A stretch of DNA of 64,000 nucleotides, from positions 1,426,001 to 1,490,000 of the forward strand of contig NZ_CP071057.1 of NCBI RefSeq assembly GCF_017161425.1, written 5' to 3'. The notes under the pieces are model-generated. The model had not been told where the DNA came from. It did no database searches and worked only from the letters and a program-made list of their open reading frames with translations. Positions 34,502 to 43,951 of this stretch are shown one piece after another. The position numbers and the translations under genes are program-made. The DNA is from Marinicauda algicola. GTDB taxonomy: Bacteria > Pseudomonadota > Alphaproteobacteria > Caulobacterales > Maricaulaceae. Positions within the stretch are counted from its first letter, which is position 1. Each line of letters begins with the position of its first letter.

Positions 34502-35406
34502 CCGCCATCCCCTTCAAGCGCGACTTCGCGTTCGAATACGGCCGCTGCGATACGCTCTCCCCGCTGATCCGCCGCGTGATCGCCTCCAACGCGGGTCCGT
34601 TCACCTTCACCGGGACGGGAGTGTATATCGTCGGACGCGGCACGGTCGCGGTGATCGATCCCGGCCCCGTCCTGCCCGAGCATGAGGCCGCGCTCGACGC
34701 CGCCTTGCAGGGAGAATGCGTGAGCCACGTGCTCGTCACGCACCACCACATGGATCACTCCCCCCTGGCCGCTCGCCTCGCGGCGAAGCACGGGGCGAAG
34801 ACCTACGGGCGCCGCCCGAAGCCGACCGAGCCCTCCGGCGGGGAAGTGCGCATGGAGGCCGGCGACGATCTCGGCTTCAGGCCCGATGTCGAGATCGCCG
34901 ATGGCGACGTGTTCACCGGCCCCGGCTGGACGATCGAGGCGTTGCACACGCCCGGGCACACCTCCAATCATGTCTGCTACGCGCTGAAGGAGGAGAACGT
35001 CCTGTTTTCCGGCGACCATGTCATGGCCTGGTCGACCTCGGTCGTGAGCCCGCCCGACGGCCATATGGGCGACTATGTCCGCCAGCTCGAGCGCATCCGG
35101 GAGCGGGGCTTTGCCCGGCTGTGGCCGACCCATGGCCCGGCGGTCGAGGAACCCGATACCTTCCTTGACGCCTATATCGCGCACCGTCGCGGGCGCGAGC
35201 GCCAGATCCTCGCGGAACTGGCGAAGGGCAACACGAAGATCCGCGACATGGTCGCCTCGATCTATGCCGACGTGGACAAGCGCCTGCATCCGGCCGCGGC
35301 CCATTCGGTGCTCGCCCATATCATCCATCTGGTGGAGAGGGGCGAGGTCACGACATCGGGCACGCCCGGCCTGGAGAGCGAATACCGGCTGGCCCGGGCC
35401 GCCTGA
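34498..35406 (+). CDS. MBL-fold metallo-hydrolase (LACTB2-like)
   Basis: 302 aa. The metal-binding motif THHHMDHS (residues about 81-88) is clear, followed by a PGHTSNHVCY motif (His), a FSGDHVMAW (Asp) and THGPAV (His) of the beta-lactamase fold. A C-terminal winged-helix-like extension (residues about 235-300) is shared with the LACTB2/YmaE type. It is the second gene of the ATP-grasp/MBL operon. Substrate unknown. Confidence 0.88.
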   Translation: MTAIPFKRDFAFEYGRCDTLSPLIRRVIASNAGPFTFTGTGVYIVGRGTVAVIDPGPVLPEHEAALDAALQGECVSHVLVTHHHMDHSPLAARLAAKHGAKTYGRRPKPTEPSGGEVRMEAGDDLGFRPDVEIADGDVFTGPGWTIEALHTPGHTSNHVCYALKEENVLFSGDHVMAWSTSVVSPPDGHMGDYVRQLERIRERGFARLWPTHGPAVEEPDTFLDAYIAHRRGRERQILAELAKGNTKIRDMVASIYADVDKRLHPAAAHSVLAHIIHLVERGEVTTSGTPGLESEYRLARAA

Positions 35407-35409
35407 GGC

Positions 35410-36264
35410 TCAGGCGGCGGGCTCCGGCGCGCCGAGCGAGCGGCGCAGACGTTCCTCGAATTGCTCGATCCGCGCGGCATTGGCGCCGAGATCGGATACG
35501 CCGACCCGGCTGACCGAGCGGATGTCGACGACGCTGCCGCCTTCCTCGCCTGGCCTGACCCGCACCACGACATCGTCCTCGAAGCCGAACCAGAATGTCT
35601 CCGCCGTCCCCTCGAACATCAGCGACTCACGCGACGCCGAGGTCACGCGCCAGCCCATGTTGCGCGCGACGTCCAGCGCGGCGGCGAACACGCTGTCCGG
35701 CGCGGCTTCGAGCACGATGGACCCGATGTCGGGATAGGCCTCTGCCTGCACCTCCGTCACCGGGCGCCCGCCCCATTGCCCGGTCCAGTCGGCATCGGGC
35801 ACGGTCTTGGCGAGCAGATCGGTCGAATTGCTCGCCCCGCTCTGCGTGCGCCGCTCGATCAGGGCCTGGGAAAACTGCGGCGGATCCTGCAGATCGGTCG
35901 AGATGTCGTGGATCGGAGGCACCTCGCGAGCCGAAGCCGTGACCGACTGGGCGTAGAGAATGCCGCCCCCGCCCACGATGATGGCCGCGATGCCGGCGAG
36001 GTAGCCGCCCGCGCCCGGCGAGTTCTTCGCTCCGAAGACGAGACGATAGACGACGGCTGCGACCAGGGCGGCAATTCCCAGGCCCAGCGTCGAGGCCAGC
36101 ATCATGCCCGCATGGCTGCGCACGTGGCGGAAGCCCTCGATCGGCGCCCAGAGGTCGAACTTGCCGCCGAGCGCGGCGACGAGGAACCAGACCGGCGTGA
36201 CGATCGCCGCCAGCGCCGCCAGTGCCACCACGATGTGCCGGATGAGTGTGAATACGCCCGTCAT
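35410..36264 (-). CDS. DUF1499 membrane protein
   Basis: 284 aa. Three N-terminal membrane helices (residues about 10-34, 52-74 and 86-106) are followed by a DUF1499 domain in the periplasm or cytoplasm, with the PPIHDISTDLQDPPQF motif near residue 116. DUF1499 proteins have no known function. Its stop is 4 nt from the end of the convergent MBL gene. Confidence 0.85.
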   Translation of the reverse strand: MTGVFTLIRHIVVALAALAAIVTPVWFLVAALGGKFDLWAPIEGFRHVRSHAGMMLASTLGLGIAALVAAVVYRLVFGAKNSPGAGGYLAGIAAIIVGGGGILYAQSVTASAREVPPIHDISTDLQDPPQFSQALIERRTQSGASNSTDLLAKTVPDADWTGQWGGRPVTEVQAEAYPDIGSIVLEAAPDSVFAAALDVARNMGWRVTSASRESLMFEGTAETFWFGFEDDVVVRVRPGEEGGSVVDIRSVSRVGVSDLGANAARIEQFEERLRRSLGAPEPAA

Positions 36265-36320
36265 GATCAGCCCCCGCTGGAGTGTGCGCCCTGCGGCGCC
36301 CCGGTCTTTTTACCATGTTA

Positions 36321-36989
36321 TCATGGATAGAGCCGCGTGACCTCCCAGTTTCGGTCCTGCTCTCCCCGCAGGAAGACCAGCCGGTCGTGCAGGCGAAAGG
36401 GCCGGTCGCGCCAGAACTCGATGCGGACCGGCCTGAGCCGGTACCCGCTCCAGTAGGGCGGGCGCGGGATGGCGGCGATGTTGAATTTCGCCGCGTATTT
36501 CGCGACTTCCTTTTCCAGTGCGAAGCGGCTTTCCAGGGGACGCGACTGCTTGCTGGCCCAGGCGCCGATGCGGCTGTCGCGCGCACGGGACTGGAAATAC
36601 GCGTCCGCCTCCTGGGCGCTGACCGGCTCGACCGAGCCTCTCACCCGCACCTGGCGGCGCAGGGACTTCCAGTGGAAGCACAGCGCAGCCTGCGGATTCT
36701 CTTCCAGCTGCCGGCCCTTGGCGCTCTCCAGATTGGTGTAGAACACGAAGCCGGCCTCGTCGAAGTCCTTCAGGAGGACCATGCGCACGTCCGGCATGCC
36801 GTCGGTGCCCGCGGTGGCAAGCGCCATCGCATTGGGATCGTTAGGCTCGCTCCGGCGAGCGGCCTCCATCCAGTCGCCGAACAGGGCGAAGGGGTCCTCG
36901 CGCTCGAAGATGTCCTCGTCCCCGGCATTGCCGGCCTCGCGATAATCGGCCTCGCTCGGCGTCGGGGGAATGACCTGCCTGCTGCCCAT
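36321..36989 (-). CDS. pdxH: Pyridoxine/pyridoxamine 5'-phosphate oxidase
   Basis: 222 aa FMN enzyme, last step of pyridoxal phosphate synthesis. Family motifs seen: [52 protein letters not shown], and a C-terminal [18 protein letters not shown] with the FMN-binding basic residues. The start at 36989 has AGAGGA 8 nt upstream; the frame continues to 37076 without similarity. It is divergent from the J-domain gene, with 92 nt between. Confidence 0.95.
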   Translation of the reverse strand: MGSRQVIPPTPSEADYREAGNAGDEDIFEREDPFALFGDWMEAARRSEPNDPNAMALATAGTDGMPDVRMVLLKDFDEAGFVFYTNLESAKGRQLEENPQAALCFHWKSLRRQVRVRGSVEPVSAQEADAYFQSRARDSRIGAWASKQSRPLESRFALEKEVAKYAAKFNIAAIPRPPYWSGYRLRPVRIEFWRDRPFRLHDRLVFLRGEQDRNWEVTRLYP

Positions 36990-37081
36990 GTCAACATCCT
37001 CTTTACGACGACTGACAAGACCTACGCCGAACCCGGCCAGCGTCAACCATTCGCTAAGGTGAGCCATGGAATACACGTATT

Positions 37082-37660
37082 ATGGCCCAGAAACACGATG
37101 CCATTCTTGCTGCATACCGTGTGTTCGGACTGGAGGGGGACGAGGACTTCGACACAGTCCGGTCCGCCTTCCGCCGGCTGGTGAAGGCCGTGCATCCCGA
37201 CACCGCCACCGATTCCAGCAAGGAGACGCTCGCCCGGCTCCAGCGCATGCTGAAGGCCTACGAGGTGCTGCGCGTCTACGCGCCGCGCTTCCATGAACTG
37301 GTGATCACGCCGGAAGAAGCGCGCGCGGGCGGGCTGCGTACGGTGACGGTCGGCGATCGCAGCACGATGGTGCGCGTGCCCCCCTATGCCAAGACCGGCG
37401 CGGTCGTCGTGCCCGTCGGGGATTCCAACTGGCGCGTCCGCATCGTGGTGCGCGACATCACCGTGGATGGCGGGCTGGAGGTCGGCAAGGCGGAGCGCGA
37501 GGCGCGCGAGCGCAAGCGCCGCGAGCTCGAGGAAATGAAGGCGCGTGAGGCCGCCGACGAGAGCGCGGGCCTGCTCAAGGCCTTCTGCGACATGTTCGTG
37601 AAATCCTCTCCGGCGAGCCGGCTCGCCAACTGGGTGAGGAAGGGCAGGAACGCGGCGTGA
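37082..37660 (+). CDS. Divergent J-domain (DnaJ-like) protein
   Basis: 192 aa. An N-terminal J domain (residues about 8-66) has the HPD motif (AVHPDTATD). A short beta-rich part resembling the DnaJ C-terminal substrate domain follows (ITPEEARAGGLRTVTVGD ... VRVPPYAKTGAVV). A basic coiled region ends the protein. No zinc-finger is present. It is likely a specialised cochaperone; partner unknown. It reads in the same direction as aroC, 58 nt away, so they may be cotranscribed. Confidence 0.78.
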   Translation: MAQKHDAILAAYRVFGLEGDEDFDTVRSAFRRLVKAVHPDTATDSSKETLARLQRMLKAYEVLRVYAPRFHELVITPEEARAGGLRTVTVGDRSTMVRVPPYAKTGAVVVPVGDSNWRVRIVVRDITVDGGLEVGKAEREARERKRRELEEMKAREAADESAGLLKAFCDMFVKSSPASRLANWVRKGRNAA

Positions 37661-37718
37661 CCTGAGGCCCGGGCCGCTCTAGGTTCGGGGGCAAGTCCAC
37701 GAGAACGGTCGCCGCCCC

Positions 37719-38828
37719 ATGTCCTACAACAGTTTCGGTCACCTGTTTCGAATCACGACCTGGGGCGAGAGCCACGGCCCGGCGCTCGGCGTTGTGATCG
37801 ACGGCTGTCCGCCCGGCATCGCCCTGAGCGAAGCCGACATCCGGCCTTTCCTCGACAAGCGCCGCCCGGGCACCTCGCGTCACGTCACCCAGCGCCGCGA
37901 GGAGGATCGCGTGCGCATTCTCTCGGGCACGTTCCAGGACGATCGGACGGGGTTCCCCGTGACCACCGGCGCACCGATCAGTCTGATGATCGAGAACACC
38001 GATCAGCGCTCGAAGGACTACTCGGACATCCGCGACACCTGGCGGCCCGGCCATGCCGACTTCACCTACGACGCCAAGTACGGCGTGCGCGACTATCGCG
38101 GCGGCGGGCGCTCCAGCGCGCGCGAGACCGCAGCGCGCGTCGCCGCCGGGGCGGTGGCGAGGAAGGTGCTGGGCGAGGACATCGTCATCCGCGCCGCGCT
38201 CGTGCAGATGGGTCCGCGCGCGATCGACCGCTCGCGTTGGGACTGGGGGTCGGTCGAAGGCAACGACTTCTTCTGCCCCGACGCGCAGACGGCCGCGCTC
38301 TGGGCCGAGGATCTCGACCTCGCCCGCAAGGCCGGGTCCTCGCTCGGCGCGATCGTGGAGTGCCACGTCGCCGGCGTGCCGGCCGGCTGGGGCGCCCCGG
38401 TCTATGCCAAGCTCGATTCAGAGCTTGCCGGCGCGATGATGGGCATCAATGCGGCCAAGGGCGTGGAGATCGGTGCCGGCATGGAGGCGGGCGCCATGCG
38501 CGGCGAGGACGCAGCCGACGAGATGCGCCTGGGACAGGACGGGCGGCCGGTCTTCACCTCGAACCACAATGGCGGCGTGCTCGGCGGCATCTCGACGGGA
38601 CAGGACCTGGTCGTGCGCGTCGCGATCAAGCCGACGAGCTCGATCCGCATCGAGCGCAGCACGCTGAACCGCGACCTGCAGGAAACGACCGTCTCGACGA
38701 AGGGCCGCCACGATCCGTGCGTCGGCATCCGCGCGGTCCCGGTCGCCGAAGCCATGGCCGCCCTGGTGCTGGCCGACCAGAAACTGCTGCATCGCGCGCA
38801 GACAGGGCGCGAGGGCCCGGCTCTCTAG
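37719..38828 (+). CDS. aroC: Chorismate synthase
   Basis: 369 aa, seventh step of the shikimate pathway, FMN-dependent. Family motifs: [18 protein letters not shown] at the N-terminus, [18 protein letters not shown], the [20 protein letters not shown] motif, and the C-terminal [19 protein letters not shown]. Full length. The stop overlaps the end of the convergent flippase gene by 4 nt. Confidence 0.97.
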   Translation: MSYNSFGHLFRITTWGESHGPALGVVIDGCPPGIALSEADIRPFLDKRRPGTSRHVTQRREEDRVRILSGTFQDDRTGFPVTTGAPISLMIENTDQRSKDYSDIRDTWRPGHADFTYDAKYGVRDYRGGGRSSARETAARVAAGAVARKVLGEDIVIRAALVQMGPRAIDRSRWDWGSVEGNDFFCPDAQTAALWAEDLDLARKAGSSLGAIVECHVAGVPAGWGAPVYAKLDSELAGAMMGINAAKGVEIGAGMEAGAMRGEDAADEMRLGQDGRPVFTSNHNGGVLGGISTGQDLVVRVAIKPTSSIRIERSTLNRDLQETTVSTKGRHDPCVGIRAVPVAEAMAALVLADQKLLHRAQTGREGPAL

Positions 38829-40270
38829 CCGGGAACGCGTTTCGCCGCGAGCAGGCCAAGCCCGTCGCGACAACCGGCGAGGTTGAGCGCGAGGGCAAGG
38901 GCGGCATAGACGCTCGCGCCCGCCCCGGCCTTCATCAGGAGATCGGCAAGGGCGGGCTGCAGATCGGGCAGCAGCCAGACGAAGCCGGCCATCGCCGCCG
39001 TGGCGAAGCCCGCCTTGGCCCATTCCAGCCAGGGCAAGGGCAGCGGGAATATGCTCCGAGACACGAGCGCGCACGACAGCAGGGCGGCTGCGTACGCGAT
39101 CACGGTCGCCGCGGCGGCGCCGTAAATGCCGAAGCGCGGGATCAGCACGAGATTGAGCAGGAGATTGAGCAGGGCCGCGGCCGCCATCAGCGCGGCCATC
39201 AGGCCGGGCCTGCGCTTCAGCGTGAACGCCTCGTGGAAATAATAGGTCATCATTCCGCGCAGCAGCGCCGCGCCCGCGATCCAGGGCAGGATCAGCGCGG
39301 CTTCGGCCCGCATAGCCCCACCGATCATCAGCGTGGTCAGCGGCTCTGCGACGAGGATGAGCCCTACCGCCGCCGGCAGGGTCACGGCGGCCATGATCGC
39401 GGCCGCCCGGCGGGCGACCTCGCGCGCGGCCGCCTCGCCCTCGCGCTCCAGCGCGCGGATCGTCATCGGCCAGATCGCGACCGAGAGCCAGACGAAGAGG
39501 ATGTCGATGAGCCGGTCGCCGAGCCCGTAACCGGCCGCATACACGCCGACCGCCCCGGCGCCCAGGAAGGCGGCGATGAGGAAGCGGTCGCCCACCGAGA
39601 GCAGGTGCTCGAAGATCACCGAGGCCGAAACCCCCGCGCCGTAGCCGGCATAGAGCCGGGTGCGCCGCGGCTTGCCCCGTCCGCCGCGTGCGCGCGAGAG
39701 CATGGCGGGCAGATCCGCGAGCGTGACGACCAGCAACGCGGCCGCCATGCCGGCGAACACGCCCGCCGCGCCGAGCTCGGTGACGAGCACCAGGACGGCG
39801 CCGAGCCCGAATCCGCCCAGCAGGGCGGCGATCTCGTTGATCGAGTAGCGCCGCACCTCCCCGCCCGCGCGATAGGTCTCGAGCCCGATCTGCAGAGCGC
39901 CGCGCGCCAGCATATGCACGAGCGCGAAGCCGGCGGCTGCCTTGTAGTTGGCATCGAGCGGAGACAGCGCGATGACCCCTGCCCCGAGCCCGCCGGCCAG
40001 GACCGCCGCGACGGCGTAGAGCCGGTAGGCGGTCTTCAGGTGATGGGGGATCGACCCGAAGCGTTCGGCCCGGGCGTGAAAGCGCGCCACCGCCGCGTCG
40101 AGCCAGAGGAAGGTGACGATGTTTAGCAGCGCCATCGCGGCGAGAATCAGCGCGTAGCGCCCGTACTCCTCCGGCGTGAGCAGGCGCGAGAACACCGCGA
40201 TCGCGCCGAAACCGACGATCGCCTGGACCGCCTGCACGGGGATGTATTTCACGATGGTGCGCTCGAGCAC
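38825..40270 (-). CDS. Polysaccharide/oligosaccharide flippase (Wzx/MATE-like)
   Basis: 481 aa, about 12-14 membrane helices, of the polysaccharide transport (PST/Wzx) family. The N-terminal [18 protein letters not shown] motif is typical. The KAAAGFALV and [17 protein letters not shown] segments fit lipid-linked sugar flippases. No glycosyltransferase genes sit next to it in this window, so its polymer is unknown. Confidence 0.82.
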   Translation of the reverse strand: MLERTIVKYIPVQAVQAIVGFGAIAVFSRLLTPEEYGRYALILAAMALLNIVTFLWLDAAVARFHARAERFGSIPHHLKTAYRLYAVAAVLAGGLGAGVIALSPLDANYKAAAGFALVHMLARGALQIGLETYRAGGEVRRYSINEIAALLGGFGLGAVLVLVTELGAAGVFAGMAAALLVVTLADLPAMLSRARGGRGKPRRTRLYAGYGAGVSASVIFEHLLSVGDRFLIAAFLGAGAVGVYAAGYGLGDRLIDILFVWLSVAIWPMTIRALEREGEAAAREVARRAAAIMAAVTLPAAVGLILVAEPLTTLMIGGAMRAEAALILPWIAGAALLRGMMTYYFHEAFTLKRRPGLMAALMAAAALLNLLLNLVLIPRFGIYGAAAATVIAYAAALLSCALVSRSIFPLPLPWLEWAKAGFATAAMAGFVWLLPDLQPALADLLMKAGAGASVYAALALALNLAGCRDGLGLLAAKRVPG

Positions 40271-40374
40271 GCGCGGCTCCTCGCCTTGGACCGGTCTTGA
40301 GACTAGCCGGGCCGGCTCAAGGCGACGTTAAGGCCGCCCGGCCATACTGCCCCGGGTCTTCTGGAGGATCGCGC

Positions 40375-41388
40375 ATGCAAGCTCTGCGCCGCACCGGCCT
40401 CGCCCTCGCGTGCGTCCTGCTCTGCGCCTGCTCGGACACCGGAGAGCGCGCCGTGGCCGAGGCCTTCGCCCCGCCCGCGGACGCCGTCGGCTTCACCCGG
40501 TGCCTCAATCTCGGCGGCGCGCTTGAAGCCGGTTACGAGGGCGAGTGGGGCTACACCATCGAGGACGCCCACCTCGCCGCCATCGCCCAGGCCGGTTTCG
40601 AGGCGGTGCGCCTGCCGGTGAACTGGGCGGGCCATGCCGGGCCGGCACCGCGATACCGGATCGATCCCGCCTTCCTCGCGCGCGTCGACCATGTCATCGA
40701 GACCGCGCTCGGCGAGGGGCTGCAGGTCGTGCTCGACGTGCATCATTTCGAGGCGCTGATGGACGATCCGGAGGGAGAATCCGCACGTCTGCGCGCCATC
40801 TGGGCACAGCTCTCGGGCCATTATGCCGGCTGGCCGGACGGGCTCGTCTTCGAACTCCTGAACGAGCCGAACGGCGCGATGGACGCCGCGCGCGTGAACG
40901 CGATGAATGGCGAGCTGCTCGCGCTGATCCGCGAGGACAACCCGGAGCGCCGCGTCGTGCTCGCCACGCCGCGCTGGGCCAATATCGAGGGGCTGTTCGA
41001 GCTGGAGCCGCCGGACGATCCCCATATCGTCCTGAGCTTCCACTATTATTCGCCCTTCGACTTCACCCACCAGGGCGCACCCTGGACCGACCGGGAGCGC
41101 ACCGGACTCTCGTGGGGCAGCCCGCGCGAGCGGGCCGAGATCACTGCGGATTTCCGGGCCGTCGACGCCTTCGCGCAGGCCCGGGGCCTGCCCGTCCTGC
41201 TCGGCGAGTTCGGCGTCTATGGCGAGGTTCCGCTGCCCGCGCGCGCGCAATGGACGCGGGCCGTCCGAGAGGCCGCCGAGGCCCGCGGCTTTGCCTGGTG
41301 CCACTGGGACTTCGCCAGCTCCTTCCCGGTCTACCAGACCGGCGAGGCGCGCTGGATCGAGGACATGCGCGCCGCGCTGCTTGACTAG
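40375..41388 (+). CDS. Glycoside hydrolase family 5 lipoprotein
   Basis: 337 aa. A lipoprotein signal (LLCAC, Cys19) is followed by a family-5 (cellulase-type) barrel. The acid/base glutamate is Glu164 in LLNEPNGAMD, and the nucleophile Glu278 in LLGEFGVYGE; the loop with VHHFEALMD carries a further conserved His. The start at 40375 follows GGAGG. It would act on beta-glucans at the cell surface or in the periplasm; exact substrate unknown. Confidence 0.9.
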   Translation: MQALRRTGLALACVLLCACSDTGERAVAEAFAPPADAVGFTRCLNLGGALEAGYEGEWGYTIEDAHLAAIAQAGFEAVRLPVNWAGHAGPAPRYRIDPAFLARVDHVIETALGEGLQVVLDVHHFEALMDDPEGESARLRAIWAQLSGHYAGWPDGLVFELLNEPNGAMDAARVNAMNGELLALIREDNPERRVVLATPRWANIEGLFELEPPDDPHIVLSFHYYSPFDFTHQGAPWTDRERTGLSWGSPRERAEITADFRAVDAFAQARGLPVLLGEFGVYGEVPLPARAQWTRAVREAAEARGFAWCHWDFASSFPVYQTGEARWIEDMRAALLD

Positions 41389-41425
41389 GGCCCCACGCCC
41401 AGTCCCCCGCACGATCGCTCTTCGA

Positions 41426-42682
41426 TCACCGGCGCCGGAACGCCGCGATGGTTTCCACGTGGCCGGTCCAGGCGAACTGGTCGACCGGCGTGACGGTGTC
41501 CATCTCGTAGCCGCCCTCGATGAGAATGGCGGCATCGCGCGCGAACGTGGCCGGGTTGCAGGAGATGGAGACCACGACGGGGACCCGGGAATCCGCCAGG
41601 CGCTCGGCCTGCGTCTTCGCCCCGGTGCGCGGGGGATCCATGATCACCGCGTCGAAGGGCTCCAGCTCCTTCACGCTCATCGGCTCGAGCGCGAGATCGC
41701 GGTGCCGGGTCTCGACCGGCTTCAGGCCCTGGGTGTGATCGGCGCCATGGCGCAGGGCGGCGAGCGGAGCCGGATCGCCCTCCACGGCGAGCACGGGTGC
41801 GAATTCGGCCGCACGCAGCGCGAAGGCGCCGCAGCCTGCATAGAGGTCGGCGATACGCTTCGCGCCGCGCACCGCCTTCATCGCCCGCTCGGCGAGCGCC
41901 TCCTCGCCCGCCTTCGTGGCCTGCAGGAAGCCGCCGGGCGGGGGAACGACCCTCGCCCTGCCGAACTGCACGTAGGGCCTCGTGCGCTCGGCCGCCGGCT
42001 CGGCCTTCAGGGAAATGCGCGCCCAGCCTTCCTTGGCGGCGAGCTCGGCGGCGGTCAGCCGGTGGTCGAGCGTGATCTCTCCAGGCCAGGCACAGGACAC
42101 GTCGAGACCGCCATCGGTCGCAGTGACGGCGATGTCGAGCTGGCCGCGGTCCGGGGTCAGCCGATCGGCGAGATTCCTGAGGGCGGGAAAGCTCTTGCGG
42201 ATCAGGCCATGGGCGACGGGACAGTCCTTCGCGTCGACGATCGCGTGCCCGGCCCGCATCGTGTAGCCGAAGACGAGATCGGACCCGGACCGCTTCGCGT
42301 GCAGGGTTGCGCGCCGCCTGCCCTGCCCGTGGGCGTGCAGCAGCGGGGCCACGTGGCCGGACACGCCCTCGCGCCGGAGGGCCGTCACCACGAGCTCGCG
42401 CTTCCAGGTGCGGTAGGCATCGGCCGCCCAGTGCTGCAGCGAGCAGCCCCCGCAGCGCTCGTGGATCGGGCAGAAGGGCCGCACGCGCTCGGGGCTTTCG
42501 GAGAGGATCTCCTTGACCCGGCCGCGCTCGCCGCGCACCTCGACGATCGCCCGCTCGCCGGGCAGGAGACCCGGTACGTAGACCGGCCCCTGCGCGATCG
42601 CGTCGCCGCGCGCGCCGACGCTCTCGGCTTCAAGCTCGACCTCGGCGGCGGGCGGGGATTTCTTCGCATGGCGTCGGTTCAT
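41426..42682 (-). CDS. Class I SAM-dependent rRNA methyltransferase (TrmA/RlmD family)
   Basis: 418 aa. An N-terminal TRAM-like domain precedes a 4Fe-4S cysteine motif (CPIHERCGGCSLQHW, with a fourth Cys at CPVAH). The C-terminal methyltransferase has DLYAGCGAFALRA (SAM site), MDPPRTGA, and the catalytic nucleophile in SISCNPATFARD. It makes m5U in rRNA or tRNA. The ATG at 42682 seems the best start (another 20 codons upstream has no ribosome-binding site), though this remains uncertain. Confidence 0.9.
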   Translation of the reverse strand: MNRRHAKKSPPAAEVELEAESVGARGDAIAQGPVYVPGLLPGERAIVEVRGERGRVKEILSESPERVRPFCPIHERCGGCSLQHWAADAYRTWKRELVVTALRREGVSGHVAPLLHAHGQGRRRATLHAKRSGSDLVFGYTMRAGHAIVDAKDCPVAHGLIRKSFPALRNLADRLTPDRGQLDIAVTATDGGLDVSCAWPGEITLDHRLTAAELAAKEGWARISLKAEPAAERTRPYVQFGRARVVPPPGGFLQATKAGEEALAERAMKAVRGAKRIADLYAGCGAFALRAAEFAPVLAVEGDPAPLAALRHGADHTQGLKPVETRHRDLALEPMSVKELEPFDAVIMDPPRTGAKTQAERLADSRVPVVVSISCNPATFARDAAILIEGGYEMDTVTPVDQFAWTGHVETIAAFRRR

Positions 42683-42818
42683 GGCGCTCTCAAACGCGAT
42701 CTCGACGGTCCGGTCAACGGCAAACCTGACAGGCCCGTTCATCCTGGCGACAGGTAGCCGGTGTTAACCTTTCCCAAACCGTCGGACCGAGTCCGTCTCG
42801 AGACGAGGAGACACGCGC

Positions 42819-43790
42819 ATGACGCCGCGATTCCTGAGCCTTGCCGCCCTGCTTTCGGCCGCACTCTCACTCACACTGTTCGCGGCGCCCGCGGCCGTGT
42901 CCCAGTCCGGCGAGGAGCGGCGCGAGCGGGCGCGCGAGCTGCTCGGCCGCGAGGACTTCGCCGTCCCGCCGGGGCGCGAGCACCGTCGGGAATATCGCGC
43001 CGAGCACCGGCAGGACTATGCGCGGCCCGATGACGGCCGCTTCGAGCGCGGCGACGGTCGCCGCGACGACTATGACCCTCGCGGGCACTACGACCGCGAG
43101 GATCGCGCAGACGACCGCTGGGAGCGCCGGCACGAGCGTCACGAGGACCGATACGATCGCCGGCACGACCGGCGCGACTATCGCGCCGCGCGCCATGACG
43201 ACCGCTGGGACCATGACCGGCGGTACGGTCATTACGACAGCTATGACCGCTACGATCGCCACGACCGGTACCGCGACTACGCCCGCTACGACCGGTATAG
43301 CCACCGCCGCTATGTCGGGCCGCGCCATCACCGGCAGGACTGGCGCTACCATCGGCGCTACTACGACCGCTATTCGACCACCGACTTCCACTATTATGAC
43401 GGTTTCTGCCGCAGTTCGGGCGATGAGCTGATCATCGGTGCGCTGATCGGCGCCCTGATCGGCGGGGCGGCCTCGGACGGTGATGGCGGAGCGATCCTGG
43501 CCGGCGGGCTGATCGGGGGCGGCATCGGCGCATCCCTCAACGGCTGCGACCGCAGCCAGTACCACTATGCGACGCACTACGCCTTCACCCACGACCGGCC
43601 GGCCTACTGGCACAATCCGTATAGCGGGGTGTACGGCGTCATCTACGCCCGCGACTATCACAGCTACGGCCAGCGCCGCTGCCGCTGGGGCGATGCGGAG
43701 ATCTACATGCCGAACGGCGAGATCGTCTACGACCGGGTGCGCATGTGCCTCAACCGCTACGGCTACTGGGAAGTCGCCAGAGACCAGTAG
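42819..43790 (+). CDS. Secreted Asp/Arg/Tyr-rich protein with glycine zipper
   Basis: 323 aa. A signal peptide ends around residue 27 (APAAVSQ). A charged low-complexity region (residues about 50-190) is built of DRYDR/HDRR-like units, followed by a glycine-zipper two-helix segment (LIIGALIGALIGGAAS and AILAGGLIGGGIGASLNG, residues about 205-240) and a C-terminal domain with four Cys. It resembles the rickettsial 17-kDa surface antigen type of zipper. It is the neighbour and likely paralogue of the gene at 43952. Confidence 0.7.
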   Translation: MTPRFLSLAALLSAALSLTLFAAPAAVSQSGEERRERARELLGREDFAVPPGREHRREYRAEHRQDYARPDDGRFERGDGRRDDYDPRGHYDREDRADDRWERRHERHEDRYDRRHDRRDYRAARHDDRWDHDRRYGHYDSYDRYDRHDRYRDYARYDRYSHRRYVGPRHHRQDWRYHRRYYDRYSTTDFHYYDGFCRSSGDELIIGALIGALIGGAASDGDGGAILAGGLIGGGIGASLNGCDRSQYHYATHYAFTHDRPAYWHNPYSGVYGVIYARDYHSYGQRRCRWGDAEIYMPNGEIVYDRVRMCLNRYGYWEVARDQ

Positions 43791-43818
43791 GAGAAAACCG
43801 GCCCGCCGGAGCCGGACG

Positions 43819-43849
43819 AGCGCCCGTGCCCTGCGAAGGGACGGGCGCT
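43819..43849 (+). terminator. Hairpin after the first glycine-zipper gene
   Basis: A stem of AGCGCCCGT with ACGGGCGCT, extended by CCCT/AGGG around a GCGA loop. The downstream bases are TTCGTTC, not a full T-run, so efficiency is uncertain. It lies between the two glycine-zipper genes. Confidence 0.5.
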
Positions 43850-43878
43850 TCGTTCATCCCGCGCTCATCGCGCCCCTG

Positions 43879-43893
43879 TTAAGCTTGGCTTAA
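43879..43893. promoter_or_regulatory. CtrA-type binding site
   Basis: TTAA, seven bases, TTAA: the full consensus of the alphaproteobacterial cell-cycle regulator CtrA. It lies 58 nt upstream of the ATG of the second glycine-zipper gene, in a good position for control of its promoter. A degenerate version (TTAA-N7-CAAA) is found at 42764-42778 upstream of the first glycine-zipper gene. Confidence 0.55.
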
Positions 43894-43951
43894 AGTTTGA
43901 AAGGGGTGCGCGCGTGACGCCTGCCCCGTCGCAAAGGGAGACCACAGTCCC

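Noticed and set aside
36313-36326. CCATG-TTAT-CATGG palindrome as a terminator of pdxH
   Set aside because: The stem is short and overlaps the pdxH stop, and no T-run follows on the minus strand.
37082-37660. J-domain gene as a broken DnaJ
   Set aside because: The frame is intact, with an HPD motif, a C-terminal substrate-like part and a good length for a short J-domain protein; no frameshift remnants of a zinc-finger follow it.
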